From: CAZOIA01 sp964579675
GTDB lineage: Bacteria > Planctomycetota > Phycisphaerae > UBA1845 > PWPN01
Direction: 5' to 3'
Length of the DNA stretch: 26,379 nucleotides
Assembly: GCA_964579675.1 (NCBI GenBank)
Contig: CAZOIA010000064.1
Coordinates: 1-26,379, forward strand
How positions within the stretch are numbered: position 1 is the stretch's first letter; every line of letters starts with the position of its first letter. Of this stretch, positions 15,001-22,590 are shown piece by piece. The notes under the pieces were generated by a model that did not search any database, had not been told where the DNA came from, and saw nothing but the letters and a program-made list of their open reading frames with translations. A program made the translations under genes and the position numbers.

Positions 15001-16587
15001 GTGAAGCACGAAGAACCGATCAGCATGTACGTCCCAGCCCGCAACGCGGAGGGGACGCTGAGCGCGTGCATAGCGGCGATCCGGGCCCAGACGCGGGGGC
15101 CCGATGAACTGTTTGTCATTCTCGATCCGCGGAGCTCGGACCGCACCGCCGAGGTCGCCGCCGGCGCGGGAGTTCGGGTGATCACCCAGCAGGGCTCGAC
15201 CCTCGGGGCGGCCAGGAACGAAGCGATCGCGGCGGCCAGCGATCGATGGCTGGCGTGCTGCGACAGCGACGTCGTGCTCGAGCCGGACTGGCTGGCCCAC
15301 CTGGCCGAGAAACGGGACGCGAGCGCCGCCGGCATCGGCGGGCGCACCGTCGAACGCATCCGCAACCCGAACGACGAATGGCGGGCCCTGCACATGCCCC
15401 ATCACTGGGGCGACTACCCGCTGCGCAATCCGTTCATGCTCGTCAGCGAGGTCCTCTTCGACCGCCGGGCCCTGCTGGCGGTGGGCGGATATCGCGACGA
15501 TTTGGACTATTACGAAGACAGTGATCTGTGCCAGCGGCTGCGAGACGCGGGTTACGATCTGCTGTACGAACCGTCGGCCATCGCCACCCACCAGCGGACG
15601 GACAACCTGCTGGGCCTGCTGGCGCTGCGGTGGAAGTATTCCGAGTATCGCCAGCGGCGACTGATGGATCGCTATGCCGGGCTCATGCACAAGTGCAGCG
15701 TCAACCGGGAATACGCATTGAACACGCTGAGCCGGTCTCTGGCCCGCCGACGGGAGGAGTTGGCGTACATCTCATTCCTGTTGTTCTTCCATCATCTGGT
15801 GATGGACCTGGGGTCGCTGCTGTCGCGCCGGCGTTTAATTACCCCGGCCACGCGGGCGTACTACCTGCGGGAACTCGTTGAAGCGATGGGCTCCAGCATC
15901 GCTGAGCACCACGGGGACCTGTCCCGGGCGGTACGGGCGGATCTGAGCGAATTGTGTGCAGACCTCCCCTCGGACGCAGCGGAACCCGACGCGCCACCGG
16001 GCCGGAGCTGGTACCTGGAGCACGTGCGGTCCGCTTGTGGGCGGTTCTGCTCCGAATTGCCGGCGGCGGTATCGGCGATCATTGAGGCCTCCGCTCAGTA
16101 CCTTCACGGTCACATCGGAGCCGACGACCTGCGCCGACTGCCGCCCGGCTCGCCCGAGACACTTCGTGCGGCGCTGGATGCCATACCGATCCAGCCGGTC
16201 GTCGACGAGGCGTTTTGCCGGGCCGTTCGAGAGCATTGGCGCGATCTGTCCGGCATCCAGACCGTCGGCCCGCTGGCCGCCCAGGAACAGGCCGTCCTTG
16301 CCGCCCAAGCCGGCTGCTCGGAGAAGCCCTCCGACCCCCGCCCGGTGGCCCTGGCTGCTCATCTCGAAGCGCGTGCCGATCCGCTCGGGGCGTTCGATGA
16401 GATCGACGCGGGCGCGAGCCGGCTGGTTGTCTGCTATCAGCCACCGGCCCGGTTCGTGCCGGGCCTGGATGTCCCGTTGGCCAGCGACCTGGCCTCGTCG
16501 GCAGCGGCGGCCGGATGGACGATCGAACAGTTCGATACCATCATTGGCCGCACGCGCCTCATGCTTTCGCGGCAGGCACACACCTAA
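15001..16587 (+). CDS. Family 2 glycosyltransferase with a C-terminal unknown domain
   Basis: Probably transfers a sugar from a nucleotide-sugar donor during envelope-glycan synthesis. The N-terminal GT-A domain (about 5-240) shows MYVPARNAEGTL (9-20), the metal-binding DSD (88-90) in CCDSDVVLEPDW, GGYRDD (162-167) and the acidic YEDSDLCQRL (171-180) expected for the catalytic base region. A short hydrophobic stretch at about 257-272 may touch the membrane. The last 250 or so residues are not recognised and contain helical, Ala-rich sequence; this is longer than a minimal GT2 of 250-330 residues. The start is GTG at 15001, with GAGGTG about 13 nt upstream. It lies just downstream of the hldE-like gene, probably in one operon. 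Donor and acceptor cannot be assigned. Confidence 0.85.
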   Translation: MKHEEPISMYVPARNAEGTLSACIAAIRAQTRGPDELFVILDPRSSDRTAEVAAGAGVRVITQQGSTLGAARNEAIAAASDRWLACCDSDVVLEPDWLAHLAEKRDASAAGIGGRTVERIRNPNDEWRALHMPHHWGDYPLRNPFMLVSEVLFDRRALLAVGGYRDDLDYYEDSDLCQRLRDAGYDLLYEPSAIATHQRTDNLLGLLALRWKYSEYRQRRLMDRYAGLMHKCSVNREYALNTLSRSLARRREELAYISFLLFFHHLVMDLGSLLSRRRLITPATRAYYLRELVEAMGSSIAEHHGDLSRAVRADLSELCADLPSDAAEPDAPPGRSWYLEHVRSACGRFCSELPAAVSAIIEASAQYLHGHIGADDLRRLPPGSPETLRAALDAIPIQPVVDEAFCRAVREHWRDLSGIQTVGPLAAQEQAVLAAQAGCSEKPSDPRPVALAAHLEARADPLGAFDEIDAGASRLVVCYQPPARFVPGLDVPLASDLASSAAAAGWTIEQFDTIIGRTRLMLSRQAHT

Positions 16588-16632
16588 TCCCCTGCAAATA
16601 AAACACTTGCGAACGCCGCCGGGGCGGCCAGG

Positions 16633-16647
16633 CTGTCATTGTGACAG
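16633..16647. promoter_or_regulatory. Perfect palindrome, candidate enhancer site for the hsp20 promoter
   Basis: CTGTCA-TTG-TGACAG is a perfect 6+3+6 inverted repeat in the 218-bp gap upstream of hsp20. Its centre lies about 112 bp upstream of the predicted sigma-54 start site, the usual range for an enhancer-binding-protein site. As an alternative it could form a small hairpin after the glycosyltransferase gene, but no T-run follows. Confidence 0.5.
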
Positions 16648-16725
16648 GTGGGCCGAGTCGGGCGGAGGAAGGGTGTAAGCACGTAAGTGGTTTGGCTAAA
16701 ATGAGTTACGACGGCGGACAAGTTC

Positions 16726-16741
16726 TGGCACGGCCCTTGCC
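16726..16741 (+). promoter_or_regulatory. Sigma-54 (RpoN) promoter of hsp20
   Basis: TGGCACGGCCCTTGCC matches the consensus TGGCACG-N4-TTGC at every defined position. The -24 GG and -12 GC are separated by 10 bp as required. The start is predicted near 16752, giving a leader of about 54 nt to the hsp20 ATG. A weaker sigma-70-like TAAAAT at 16697-16702 lacks a good -35. The leader also has a short GGGG-CUUCGA-CCCC hairpin next to the Shine-Dalgarno sequence. Confidence 0.8.
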
Positions 16742-16805
16742 GCATGTGCTGGTGGCCAGACGAAAAAGTGACTCATAAGGGGCTTCGACCCCAAGGAGGT
16801 ATCAA

Positions 16806-17252
16806 ATGCTACCCATTCGACTATTCAACAGCCATACGGATGGTACGTGTGCAAGCCCGCTCGGCGGTCTGACAAGGTGGTCCCGCGAGATGGACGGGCT
16901 GTTCGACCGGGCATTCGGGTGGACTGGTGACACCGGATTTCGCGTCGATGTCCGCCAGGACGGCGACGATCTGGTCGTTGATGCCGAGTTGCCCGGCCTG
17001 AGCAAGGAGGATCTGGAGATCACGGTCGAGGACAACGTCCTCACGATTGCGGGCGAACACAAGAGCGCGACGGATGAAGAGCAGGAGCAGTATCACGTTC
17101 GGGAACGCCGGTATGGTCGGATTTCCCGGTCGTTCAGCCTGCCGACGACGGCGGACGCAGAGAACGTCACCGCGAACCTGCAGGACGGTGTGTTGACGTT
17201 GCGGATCCCGACCCGCGAAGAGGCCAAGCCTCGCAAGATTGAAGTGAAGTAA
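16806..17252 (+). CDS. Small heat-shock protein, Hsp20/alpha-crystallin family
   Basis: An ATP-independent holdase chaperone that binds unfolding proteins in the cytoplasm as an oligomer. The 148-residue length is typical. The alpha-crystallin domain spans about 43-140, with FRVDVRQDGDDLVVDAELPG at its start, the ERRYGRISRSF region (about 98-108) and the family signature around LQDGVLTLRIP (about 125-135). The C-terminal IxI/V anchor is present as IEV in RKIEVK. The ATG at 16806 follows a full AAGGAGGT with a 5-nt spacer, one of the strongest RBSs in the window. It is apparently a single-gene unit with a sigma-54 promoter and possible enhancer palindrome upstream and a long hairpin downstream. 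Control by sigma-54 is seen as a promoter match; the inducing signal is unknown. Confidence 0.95.
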   Translation: MLPIRLFNSHTDGTCASPLGGLTRWSREMDGLFDRAFGWTGDTGFRVDVRQDGDDLVVDAELPGLSKEDLEITVEDNVLTIAGEHKSATDEEQEQYHVRERRYGRISRSFSLPTTADAENVTANLQDGVLTLRIPTREEAKPRKIEVK

Positions 17253-17310
17253 CGCCCCCGGAGTTTGGATGCGAGGCGCCTGGAGTACCGGGGGATGTCA
17301 ATTGCCCAAG

Positions 17311-17360
17311 GGCGGCGCGACGGGGCAAAGGAATTAACCCGTCGCGTCGCCCTTTCCTTG
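17311..17360 (+). terminator. Terminator hairpin between convergent hsp20 and queG
   Basis: Arms at 17311-17324 and 17338-17351 form a 14-bp stem with one G-U pair and a 13-nt loop. On the plus strand it is followed by CTTTCCTT, a modest U-tract. The queG stop codon (17334-17336) lies in the loop and the right arm encodes the last residues of queG. A second GC-rich inverted repeat, CCCCCGG/CCGGGGG, lies at 17255-17294 directly after hsp20. Confidence 0.6.
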
Positions 17361-18380
17361 TCGGGGCACGCCGTTGCGGCAATGAATTGCCGCGGTCCTT
17401 GAGTTGCGATGGGCGATGGCTGCGTTGCGCCGAAGCATGCCGAGGGTCGCACGTTTCATCGCACTGCCGGAAAGATGTTGCCGGTATTGCTCCGCCGACA
17501 GGTTCATCAACTCCACCAGGAGCGGGCGAGGCGGAAACGGGTTCCTCCCGCCCAGCTCATAAGCGGGTTCGCTGGTCGTGGGCGGGTTGCGATTATAGGG
17601 GCAGACTTCCTGGCACAGATCGCAACCGAACACCCAGTCGCCCGTGAGGCGTTGCAGCTCGGCCGGGATGTCACTGCGGTGCTCGATGGTGAGGTACGCG
17701 ATGCAGCGGCGGGCGTCCATCTTATGGGGTGCAATCAGCGCCCCGGTCGGGCAGGCATCGAGGCAACGGGTGCATGAGCCGCAGTGGTCGGCAGCGGGCC
17801 CGGACGGCGCCAGTTCAAGCGTGGTGATGATCTCACCCAGAAAGAAGAACGAGCCGAGCTCCGCGTGAATCACCATGGTGTTCTTGCCGATCCAACCGAT
17901 GCCCGCGGCGGCGGCCAGCTCTCGCTCCATGATCGGGGCAGTGTCCACGCACACTCGGGTCTGAAGTGAATCGTCCATCACCTTGTGGAGTCGGCGCGCC
18001 AATTGATGGAGCTTCTTTCTGAGGACGCGGTGGTAGTCCAGGCCCCAGGCGTATCGGGCGATTCGGCCGCGCGGTCGATCGTCCCTGGTGGCGGTCGAGT
18101 CCGCCCGGCGAGGGTTTGGCATCGACCCCGCCCCGGCAGCGTGGTAGTAGTTGTCAGCCACCACGATGACGGACCGGGCGCCGGGCAGCAGGCTTGCCGG
18201 ATCGGTTCGCAGGTGGCGGTGCCGGTTGAGGTAGTGCATCTCACCGGCGCAGCCCCCGGCCAACCAGTCGTCGAAATAGTCAATGTGGGCTACGGGCCGG
18301 GCGCGGGCAATACCCGCCAGGTCGAAGCCGGCGTCCAGGGCCAGTTGACGAACCAGATCGGATCGGTGGGCGGGTGTCAC
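17334..18380 (-). CDS. queG: Epoxyqueuosine reductase
   Basis: Catalyses the last step of queuosine tRNA modification, reducing epoxyqueuosine at the wobble base, with cobalamin and two [4Fe-4S] clusters. The 348-residue protein has the N-terminal QueG domain, the VDTAP motif with the conserved Asp146, and WIGKNTM (163-169). Two ferredoxin-like Cys motifs follow: CGSCTRCLDACP (200-211) and CDLCQEVCPYN (253-263). A C-terminal helical segment contains RATLGMLRRNAAIA, typical of the family's HEAT-like end. The start is GTG at 18380, with only a weak GGGTG site upstream. It stands alone on the minus strand, convergent with hsp20 and divergent from the small unknown gene. Its neighbours do not relate to tRNA modification. 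Confidence 0.95.
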   Translation of the reverse strand: MTPAHRSDLVRQLALDAGFDLAGIARARPVAHIDYFDDWLAGGCAGEMHYLNRHRHLRTDPASLLPGARSVIVVADNYYHAAGAGSMPNPRRADSTATRDDRPRGRIARYAWGLDYHRVLRKKLHQLARRLHKVMDDSLQTRVCVDTAPIMERELAAAAGIGWIGKNTMVIHAELGSFFFLGEIITTLELAPSGPAADHCGSCTRCLDACPTGALIAPHKMDARRCIAYLTIEHRSDIPAELQRLTGDWVFGCDLCQEVCPYNRNPPTTSEPAYELGGRNPFPPRPLLVELMNLSAEQYRQHLSGSAMKRATLGMLRRNAAIAHRNSRTAAIHCRNGVPRQGKGDATG

Positions 18381-18438
18381 GACACCCTATGTTAGCGTGT
18401 CCCCTGGGGGAAACGCCACGGAAATCAGGGCTCGCCCG

Positions 18439-18467
18439 TTGACAGCCCGGAAAGGATGCCCTACCGT
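18439..18467 (+). promoter_or_regulatory. Candidate promoter for the unknown gene and fcl
   Basis: A perfect TTGACA (18439-18444) is followed after 17 bp by TACCGT (18462-18467), which matches the -10 consensus at only three positions. The start would be near 18474, about 45 nt before the ATG at 18519. It lies in the 138-bp divergent gap with queG. Confidence 0.4.
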
Positions 18468-18518
18468 GTCACGCCGCGCATGTTTGGCGCTTCTTGACCA
18501 CCAACGGCATGAGCAAGC

Positions 18519-18998
18519 ATGTCAAGCATATTCAACTACGATTGGTTTGCCGGTCCGGGCTTTGAACGGCAACAGGAACAAGCCCGCCACCGCTGTGCCC
18601 GGAAGAAGTTCCCCGACCTGACGCCCGAGAAGGCGGCCAAGCATCAGGAGTACCAGGAGTTCTTCCGCGAGCTCGAGGTCCGGACGCTGGTCTACCTCCG
18701 GGACGGCTTCAGCTACGAAATGAAGGAACTGGTTGACCTTGGTCTGCGGAGCATGTTCACCTTCGAGTGCGAACCTCTGGACGAGCAGTACAAGGTGGGG
18801 GCCTTTGTTGTTTCCGTGCTGTTCGAGGAAATCGTCCGGGTCGAGGTCTTTGCCGTGCATCCCTCCGAGAAGCCGGAGGATATGCCCCTGATAACTGGTT
18901 TCAGAAGTGCCCCGGGTGATTCGCGTGAGCCTCGTGAGGACTCTCGCGATACGCGCGAGGCTCGCGGTGATAATCCCGATCAGTTGGAATCGTCCTGA
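18519..18998 (+). CDS. Hypothetical protein, 159 aa
   Basis: Not recognised. The protein is soluble, with no signal peptide or membrane segment. Its N-terminal part is rich in Lys, Arg, Glu and aromatic residues (SIFNYDWFAGPGFERQQEQ) and looks helical to about residue 55. A mixed alpha/beta segment follows (LVYLRDGFSYEMKEL, then VGAFVVSVLFEEIVRVEVF at about 92-110). The last 30 residues are a charged Ser/Arg/Glu/Asp tail with DSREPRED/DSRDTREA repeats, encoded by DNA with an 11-bp inverted repeat (arms 18924-18934 and 18956-18966) and probably disordered. The ATG at 18519 has no strong RBS. A 68-bp gap separates it from fcl, so they may share a transcript. Coding confidence rests on the long frame and codon pattern; function is unknown. 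Confidence 0.7.
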   Translation: MSSIFNYDWFAGPGFERQQEQARHRCARKKFPDLTPEKAAKHQEYQEFFRELEVRTLVYLRDGFSYEMKELVDLGLRSMFTFECEPLDEQYKVGAFVVSVLFEEIVRVEVFAVHPSEKPEDMPLITGFRSAPGDSREPREDSRDTREARGDNPDQLESS

Positions 18999-19066
18999 GT
19001 GGCGGGGACCGAGATGGCAACTCCGGTCCAGCCGCTATATGAGCCCTTGCGGGCGGGAGCCTGCGC

Positions 19067-20029
19067 GTGACGGACTCGGTGCTTGACTTGGCGAGCGATC
19101 GGTTTGTGGTGACCGGTGGGGCTGGCTTTCTAGGCTCGAAAGTGTGCGAGAAGCTGGCGGCCTGCGGCGTGCGGGAGGACCGCCTGTGCGTGCCTCTGAT
19201 CAGCGAGTACGATCTGACCCGCGAATCGGCGGTTGAGCGGATGTACGCGGACGCAAGGCCCGACGTGGTTATCCACCTGGCGGCCGAGGTCGGCGGCATC
19301 GGTGCCAACCGGGCGAATCCCGGACGCTTCTTCTATGCCAACCTGGCCATGGGCCTCCACATGATCGAGCGGGCACGGATAAACCGGATCAAGAAGTTCG
19401 TCCAGGTGGGTACGATATGCGCCTACCCGAAGTTCACACCCGTGCCCTTCCGCGAGGAGGACCTGTGGTCGGGGTACCCCGAGGAGACCAACGCACCCTA
19501 TGGGATAGCCAAGAAGTCGTTGCTCGTCATGTGCCAGGCATACCGCGAGCAGTACGGTCTCAATGCGATCTACCTGTTGCCGGTGAACCTGTATGGTCCC
19601 GGCGACAATTTCGATCCCGCCACGTCGCACGTGATCCCCGCGATTGTCCGCAAGTGCATCGAGGCCCGGGAGAGGGGCGATGACAGAATCGTGTGCTGGG
19701 GTGACGGCACGCCCACCCGGGAGTTCCTGTACGTTGAAGACGCGGCTCAGGGGATTGTGCTGGCAACGGAGAAGTACGACGAGCTCGATCCGGTGAACCT
19801 CGGGAGTGGGCGTGAGATCACGATCCGTGACCTCGTCGCGTTGATCGCCCGGCTGACGGGCTTCGGCGGTCGGATCGAATGGGATACCAGCAAGCCGAAC
19901 GGTCAACCCCGGCGGTGCCTGGACGTTACGCGGGCCCGGGAGCGGTTCGGGTTTGTCGCCGGCACGGACTTCGAGGCCGGGCTGAAGGCGACCGTTGAAT
20001 GGTACGAATCCACTCGGCGCCCCGCCTGA
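19067..20029 (+). CDS. fcl: GDP-L-fucose synthase
   Basis: Converts GDP-4-keto-6-deoxymannose to GDP-L-fucose by 3,5-epimerisation and NADPH reduction in the cytoplasm. The 320-residue length is normal. The Rossmann motif GGAGFLG lies at 17-23, followed by LAAEVGGIGAN (71-81). The catalytic residues are visible: Cys118 in GTICAYP, Tyr145 and Lys149 in YGIAK, and His188 in SHVIPA. The downstream motifs PTREFLYVEDAA and SKPNGQPRRCLDV are also typical. The start is GTG at 19067, with GGGAG and a 7-nt spacer. gmd, which makes its substrate, lies 304 bp downstream on the same strand, so the pair supplies GDP-fucose or a related deoxysugar. The gene order is reversed relative to the common gmd-fcl order. 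Confidence 0.93.
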   Translation: MTDSVLDLASDRFVVTGGAGFLGSKVCEKLAACGVREDRLCVPLISEYDLTRESAVERMYADARPDVVIHLAAEVGGIGANRANPGRFFYANLAMGLHMIERARINRIKKFVQVGTICAYPKFTPVPFREEDLWSGYPEETNAPYGIAKKSLLVMCQAYREQYGLNAIYLLPVNLYGPGDNFDPATSHVIPAIVRKCIEARERGDDRIVCWGDGTPTREFLYVEDAAQGIVLATEKYDELDPVNLGSGREITIRDLVALIARLTGFGGRIEWDTSKPNGQPRRCLDVTRARERFGFVAGTDFEAGLKATVEWYESTRRPA

Positions 20030-20074
20030 TCCGGCTTGTGGGTACGTGTTTCGCGGCTTCTGGCAAGGTCAGAG

Positions 20075-20093
20075 CCGGCCTCTGTGAGGCCGG
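20075..20093 (+). repeat. Perfect hairpin 46 bp after fcl
   Basis: CCGGCCTC-TGT-GAGGCCGG is an 8-bp perfect inverted repeat with a 3-nt loop, followed by TGTTTCCTC. It could be a weak terminator after fcl or a diverged relative of the three repeats further downstream, which share the GAGCC/GGCTC theme. Confidence 0.4.
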
Positions 20094-20135
20094 TGTTTCC
20101 TCGGACGGGGAAGCCTCGCGCCGCGAAGGGGCACC

Positions 20136-20248
20136 GGGCTCGCAGAACCCGGCTCGGAATACGGAATGCAGCGCACCGGGCTCGCAGAGCCCGGCTCGGA
20201 GCCGTTGCCCACGCTATACACGTACGGGCTCGCAAAGCCCGGCTCGGA
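20136..20248. repeat. Three-copy 23-bp hairpin repeat in the fcl-gmd gap
   Basis: Near-identical units lie at 20136-20158, 20178-20200 and 20226-20248. The shared core is GGGCTCGCA(G/A)A(A/G)CCC followed by GGCTCGGA. Copies 2 and 3 fold into short stems (GGGCT pairs with AGCCC; 7 bp in copy 2), and copy 1 carries one mismatch. Start-to-start distances are 42 and 48 bp, so spacing is not constant. The rest of the 304-bp gap (20030-20333) holds no gene, and no clear gmd promoter was found. Confidence 0.75.
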
Positions 20249-20333
20249 CAGCGGAGAGTGGTGGAACGGGCCGATGGCGGGCCAGTAGACCCGGCAGAGA
20301 GAACAAGCCCGTAAGAGCACAGGCAGAGAGCAC

Positions 20334-21329
20334 ATGAAGAAAGCACTGATTACCGGCATCACCGGTCAGGACGGCTCGTACCTGGCGGAACTCCTGTTGA
20401 ACAAAGGCTATCAGGTCCACGGCATCATTCGGCGGAGCAGTTCGTTCAACACGGGGCGCCTCGACCACATTTACCAGGACCCGCACGTTGAGTCGGCCGG
20501 GTTGCACCTGCACTACGGCGATGTGAGCGACTCGAGCATGCTCGCGGCGCTGGTCCGCAGGATTGAGCCGGATGAAATCTACCACCTCGGCGCCCAGAGC
20601 CACGTTCGCGTGAGCTTCGAAATACCGGAATACACCGCGGACGTGACGGCCCTGTCGTGCATCCGCCTGCTGGAGGCGATCCGTGACGCTAAGGTGGCGT
20701 GCCGGTTCTACCAGGCGTCGAGCAGCGAGATGTTCGGCTCGTCACCACCACCGCAGAGCGAACGGACCCCTTTCGCCCCTCGGAGCCCGTATGCCGCCGC
20801 CAAGCTGTACGCCTACTGGACGACGATCAACTATCGCGAGGCATACGGGATGTTCGCGGCCAACGGCATCCTGTTCAATCACGAATCGCCTCGGCGGGGG
20901 GAAACGTTCGTCACGCGAAAGATCACCCGGGCGGTGGCGGCGATCGTCGCCGGCAAGCAGAAGGAGTTGTACCTGGGCAATCTCGACGCCCTGAGGGACT
21001 GGGGCTATGCGCCGGATTACGTCGAGGCGATGTGGCTCATGCTGCAACAGGATGAGCCGGACGACTACGTGATCGCCACCGGCGAGTCACATTCCGTACG
21101 CGAGTTCCTGGAGGCAGCCTTTTCGCTGGTCAACCTCAATCCGGACGACTACGTGCGCATCGACCCGAGATACTTCCGCCCCACAGAGGTCAACCATCTG
21201 TGCGGCGACGCGAGCAAGGCACGAGCCAGGCTCGGCTGGAAACCTAAGACCACATTCCCCGAACTGGTGCGGATCATGGTCGAGGCGGACCTGAGCCGCG
21301 AGGGGATCTCGCTGGAACACAGGTCGTAA
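20334..21329 (+). CDS. gmd: GDP-mannose 4,6-dehydratase
   Basis: Converts GDP-D-mannose to GDP-4-keto-6-deoxymannose with bound NADP, the precursor for GDP-fucose and GDP-rhamnose. The 331-residue protein is near the usual length. It has the Rossmann GITGQDG (8-14), RRSSSFNTGRLDH (33-45), GDVSDSS (62-68) and the catalytic set Ser131-Glu132 in SSSEMFG and Tyr153/Lys157 in SPYAAAK. The signature NHESPRRGETFVTRKITRA follows, and DWGYAPDYVEAMW lies further on. The ATG at 20334 has only a weak purine-rich site (AGAG) upstream. It follows fcl after a repeat-containing gap and converges on lgt. Confidence 0.95.
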   Translation: MKKALITGITGQDGSYLAELLLNKGYQVHGIIRRSSSFNTGRLDHIYQDPHVESAGLHLHYGDVSDSSMLAALVRRIEPDEIYHLGAQSHVRVSFEIPEYTADVTALSCIRLLEAIRDAKVACRFYQASSSEMFGSSPPPQSERTPFAPRSPYAAAKLYAYWTTINYREAYGMFAANGILFNHESPRRGETFVTRKITRAVAAIVAGKQKELYLGNLDALRDWGYAPDYVEAMWLMLQQDEPDDYVIATGESHSVREFLEAAFSLVNLNPDDYVRIDPRYFRPTEVNHLCGDASKARARLGWKPKTTFPELVRIMVEADLSREGISLEHRS

Positions 21330-21397
21330 CGGGGGGCGTACTCCCTTGCCTCGGGCCTGATCCTGACTGATTCGACGCGGGAGGGGCTGGGATGAGG

Positions 21398-22579
21398 CTA
21401 CGATCTCTTTTTCTTTTTCTTCTGCTCAGGCTCGGGTGGTGGCGCCACGTAGGGCACCGCCCGGGGCGAGCGCGGCGGTGAGCGGCGCAACAGGTAGATG
21501 TAGGCCAGGCCGGCGGCAAATAGCGCGACGCTGACGAACTGGGAGACGGTCAGGCCGGCCGTGTCGTACGGGTTGTCGATCCGGATTATCTCCTCGACGA
21601 TGCGGACGATCGGGTAGAACAAGAGCAACATCGCGAACACCATCCCGTGCCGTTTGCGCCGATAGAAGTATGCGTTCAGCAGCACCGCCAGCAGCAGCCC
21701 GTCCGTTGAAGCGTAGAGTTGCACGGGATGGATCGGGTTCGACCGGTTCTGCGATGCGTGTGCAAGTTGTTCGAGCTCCGAGGGCGTCAGGTCGAAGTCG
21801 GCCGCTTGTCGTGCGAACGGCGCCAGGAGGCCGGCCATCTTTGTCCGCCGCTTGCTGGCGTCCTGGCCTTTCTTGCGAAGCCTATCCAGAGTGTTGCTGT
21901 CGGCCCCGGCGGCCTGGGCCTCTTTAAGGGCAGCGCGGGCTTTCTCCAAGGCGAGTCTGCTCGCGTCGCGCTCCTCGGGCGTCATCTCGAGCAGATCGCG
22001 AGGGATGGGACAGGGGATCCCTGACGGGCTGACGTAGATCAGTTCGGCCGGCACGGTCACCAGGCGTTCCTCCCATTGCCGATGGAACGCCGGGCTCGCA
22101 TAGGGGAAATGAACAGCCCAAGGGATCTCGGGCGGGCAAGGCCCACCCCAGCAGCAGCCGTTCAGGAAGCAGCCGATCCGCGCCACCCCCATACCGAACA
22201 TCAGCGACGGAGCCACAATGTCGAGGTAGAGCCGGGTCGAGTTCCCTTTGAGCCGAACGTAGGCCAGCCCCGCCACCAGCGCCCCCACCAGACCCCCGTA
22301 GTACTCCAGCCCCCCGGCGCTTACATCCACGATTGCCCACAGCCCCCTGCCGGCGAAATGCTTGTGCCAGTAATGCGTGACGTAGAGAATGCGGGCCCCG
22401 ACGACACTGGCGATCAGCGAAACGAACCCGAGGTTGACCACGAAATCGGGGTCGGCTTTCACCCGCACCGCCCGCCGGGCAGCCCACCAGGTGCCCCCCA
22501 GAAAACCGATCATCAGCATCAGGCCGTAGCCCCGGACCGGGAGGTGAATCCAGGGAAGCTTGAACAGGGTTGGCCACAT
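21398..22579 (-). CDS. lgt: Prolipoprotein diacylglyceryl transferase with inserted helical domain
   Basis: Transfers diacylglycerol from phosphatidylglycerol to the lipobox Cys of prolipoproteins, an inner-membrane step. Several transmembrane helices flank family motifs: GGLEYYGGLVGA (89-100), RIGCFLNGCCWG (134-145), HPVQLYAS (284-291) and IVEEIIR (327-333). The protein is 393 residues against the usual 260-300. The excess is an insert at about 170-282, Glu/Lys/Ala-rich and probably coiled-coil, in the periplasmic loop before HPVQLY, plus a Pro-rich tail ending in five lysines. The ATG at 22579 lies 11 bp after the panC stop with no visible RBS, so translation is probably coupled to panC. 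Confidence 0.92.
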   Translation of the reverse strand: MWPTLFKLPWIHLPVRGYGLMLMIGFLGGTWWAARRAVRVKADPDFVVNLGFVSLIASVVGARILYVTHYWHKHFAGRGLWAIVDVSAGGLEYYGGLVGALVAGLAYVRLKGNSTRLYLDIVAPSLMFGMGVARIGCFLNGCCWGGPCPPEIPWAVHFPYASPAFHRQWEERLVTVPAELIYVSPSGIPCPIPRDLLEMTPEERDASRLALEKARAALKEAQAAGADSNTLDRLRKKGQDASKRRTKMAGLLAPFARQAADFDLTPSELEQLAHASQNRSNPIHPVQLYASTDGLLLAVLLNAYFYRRKRHGMVFAMLLLFYPIVRIVEEIIRIDNPYDTAGLTVSQFVSVALFAAGLAYIYLLRRSPPRSPRAVPYVAPPPEPEQKKKKKRS

Positions 22580-22590
22580 GGGGGAGCATG

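Noticed and set aside
16615..16628. GC hairpin GCCGC-CGGG-GCGGC after the glycosyltransferase gene as a terminator
   Set aside because: The stem is 5 bp and no T-run follows on either strand.
20136..20248. CRISPR-like reading of the three repeats
   Set aside because: Only three copies, gaps of 19 and 25 bp with no spacer-like uniformity, palindromic core, and no cas genes.
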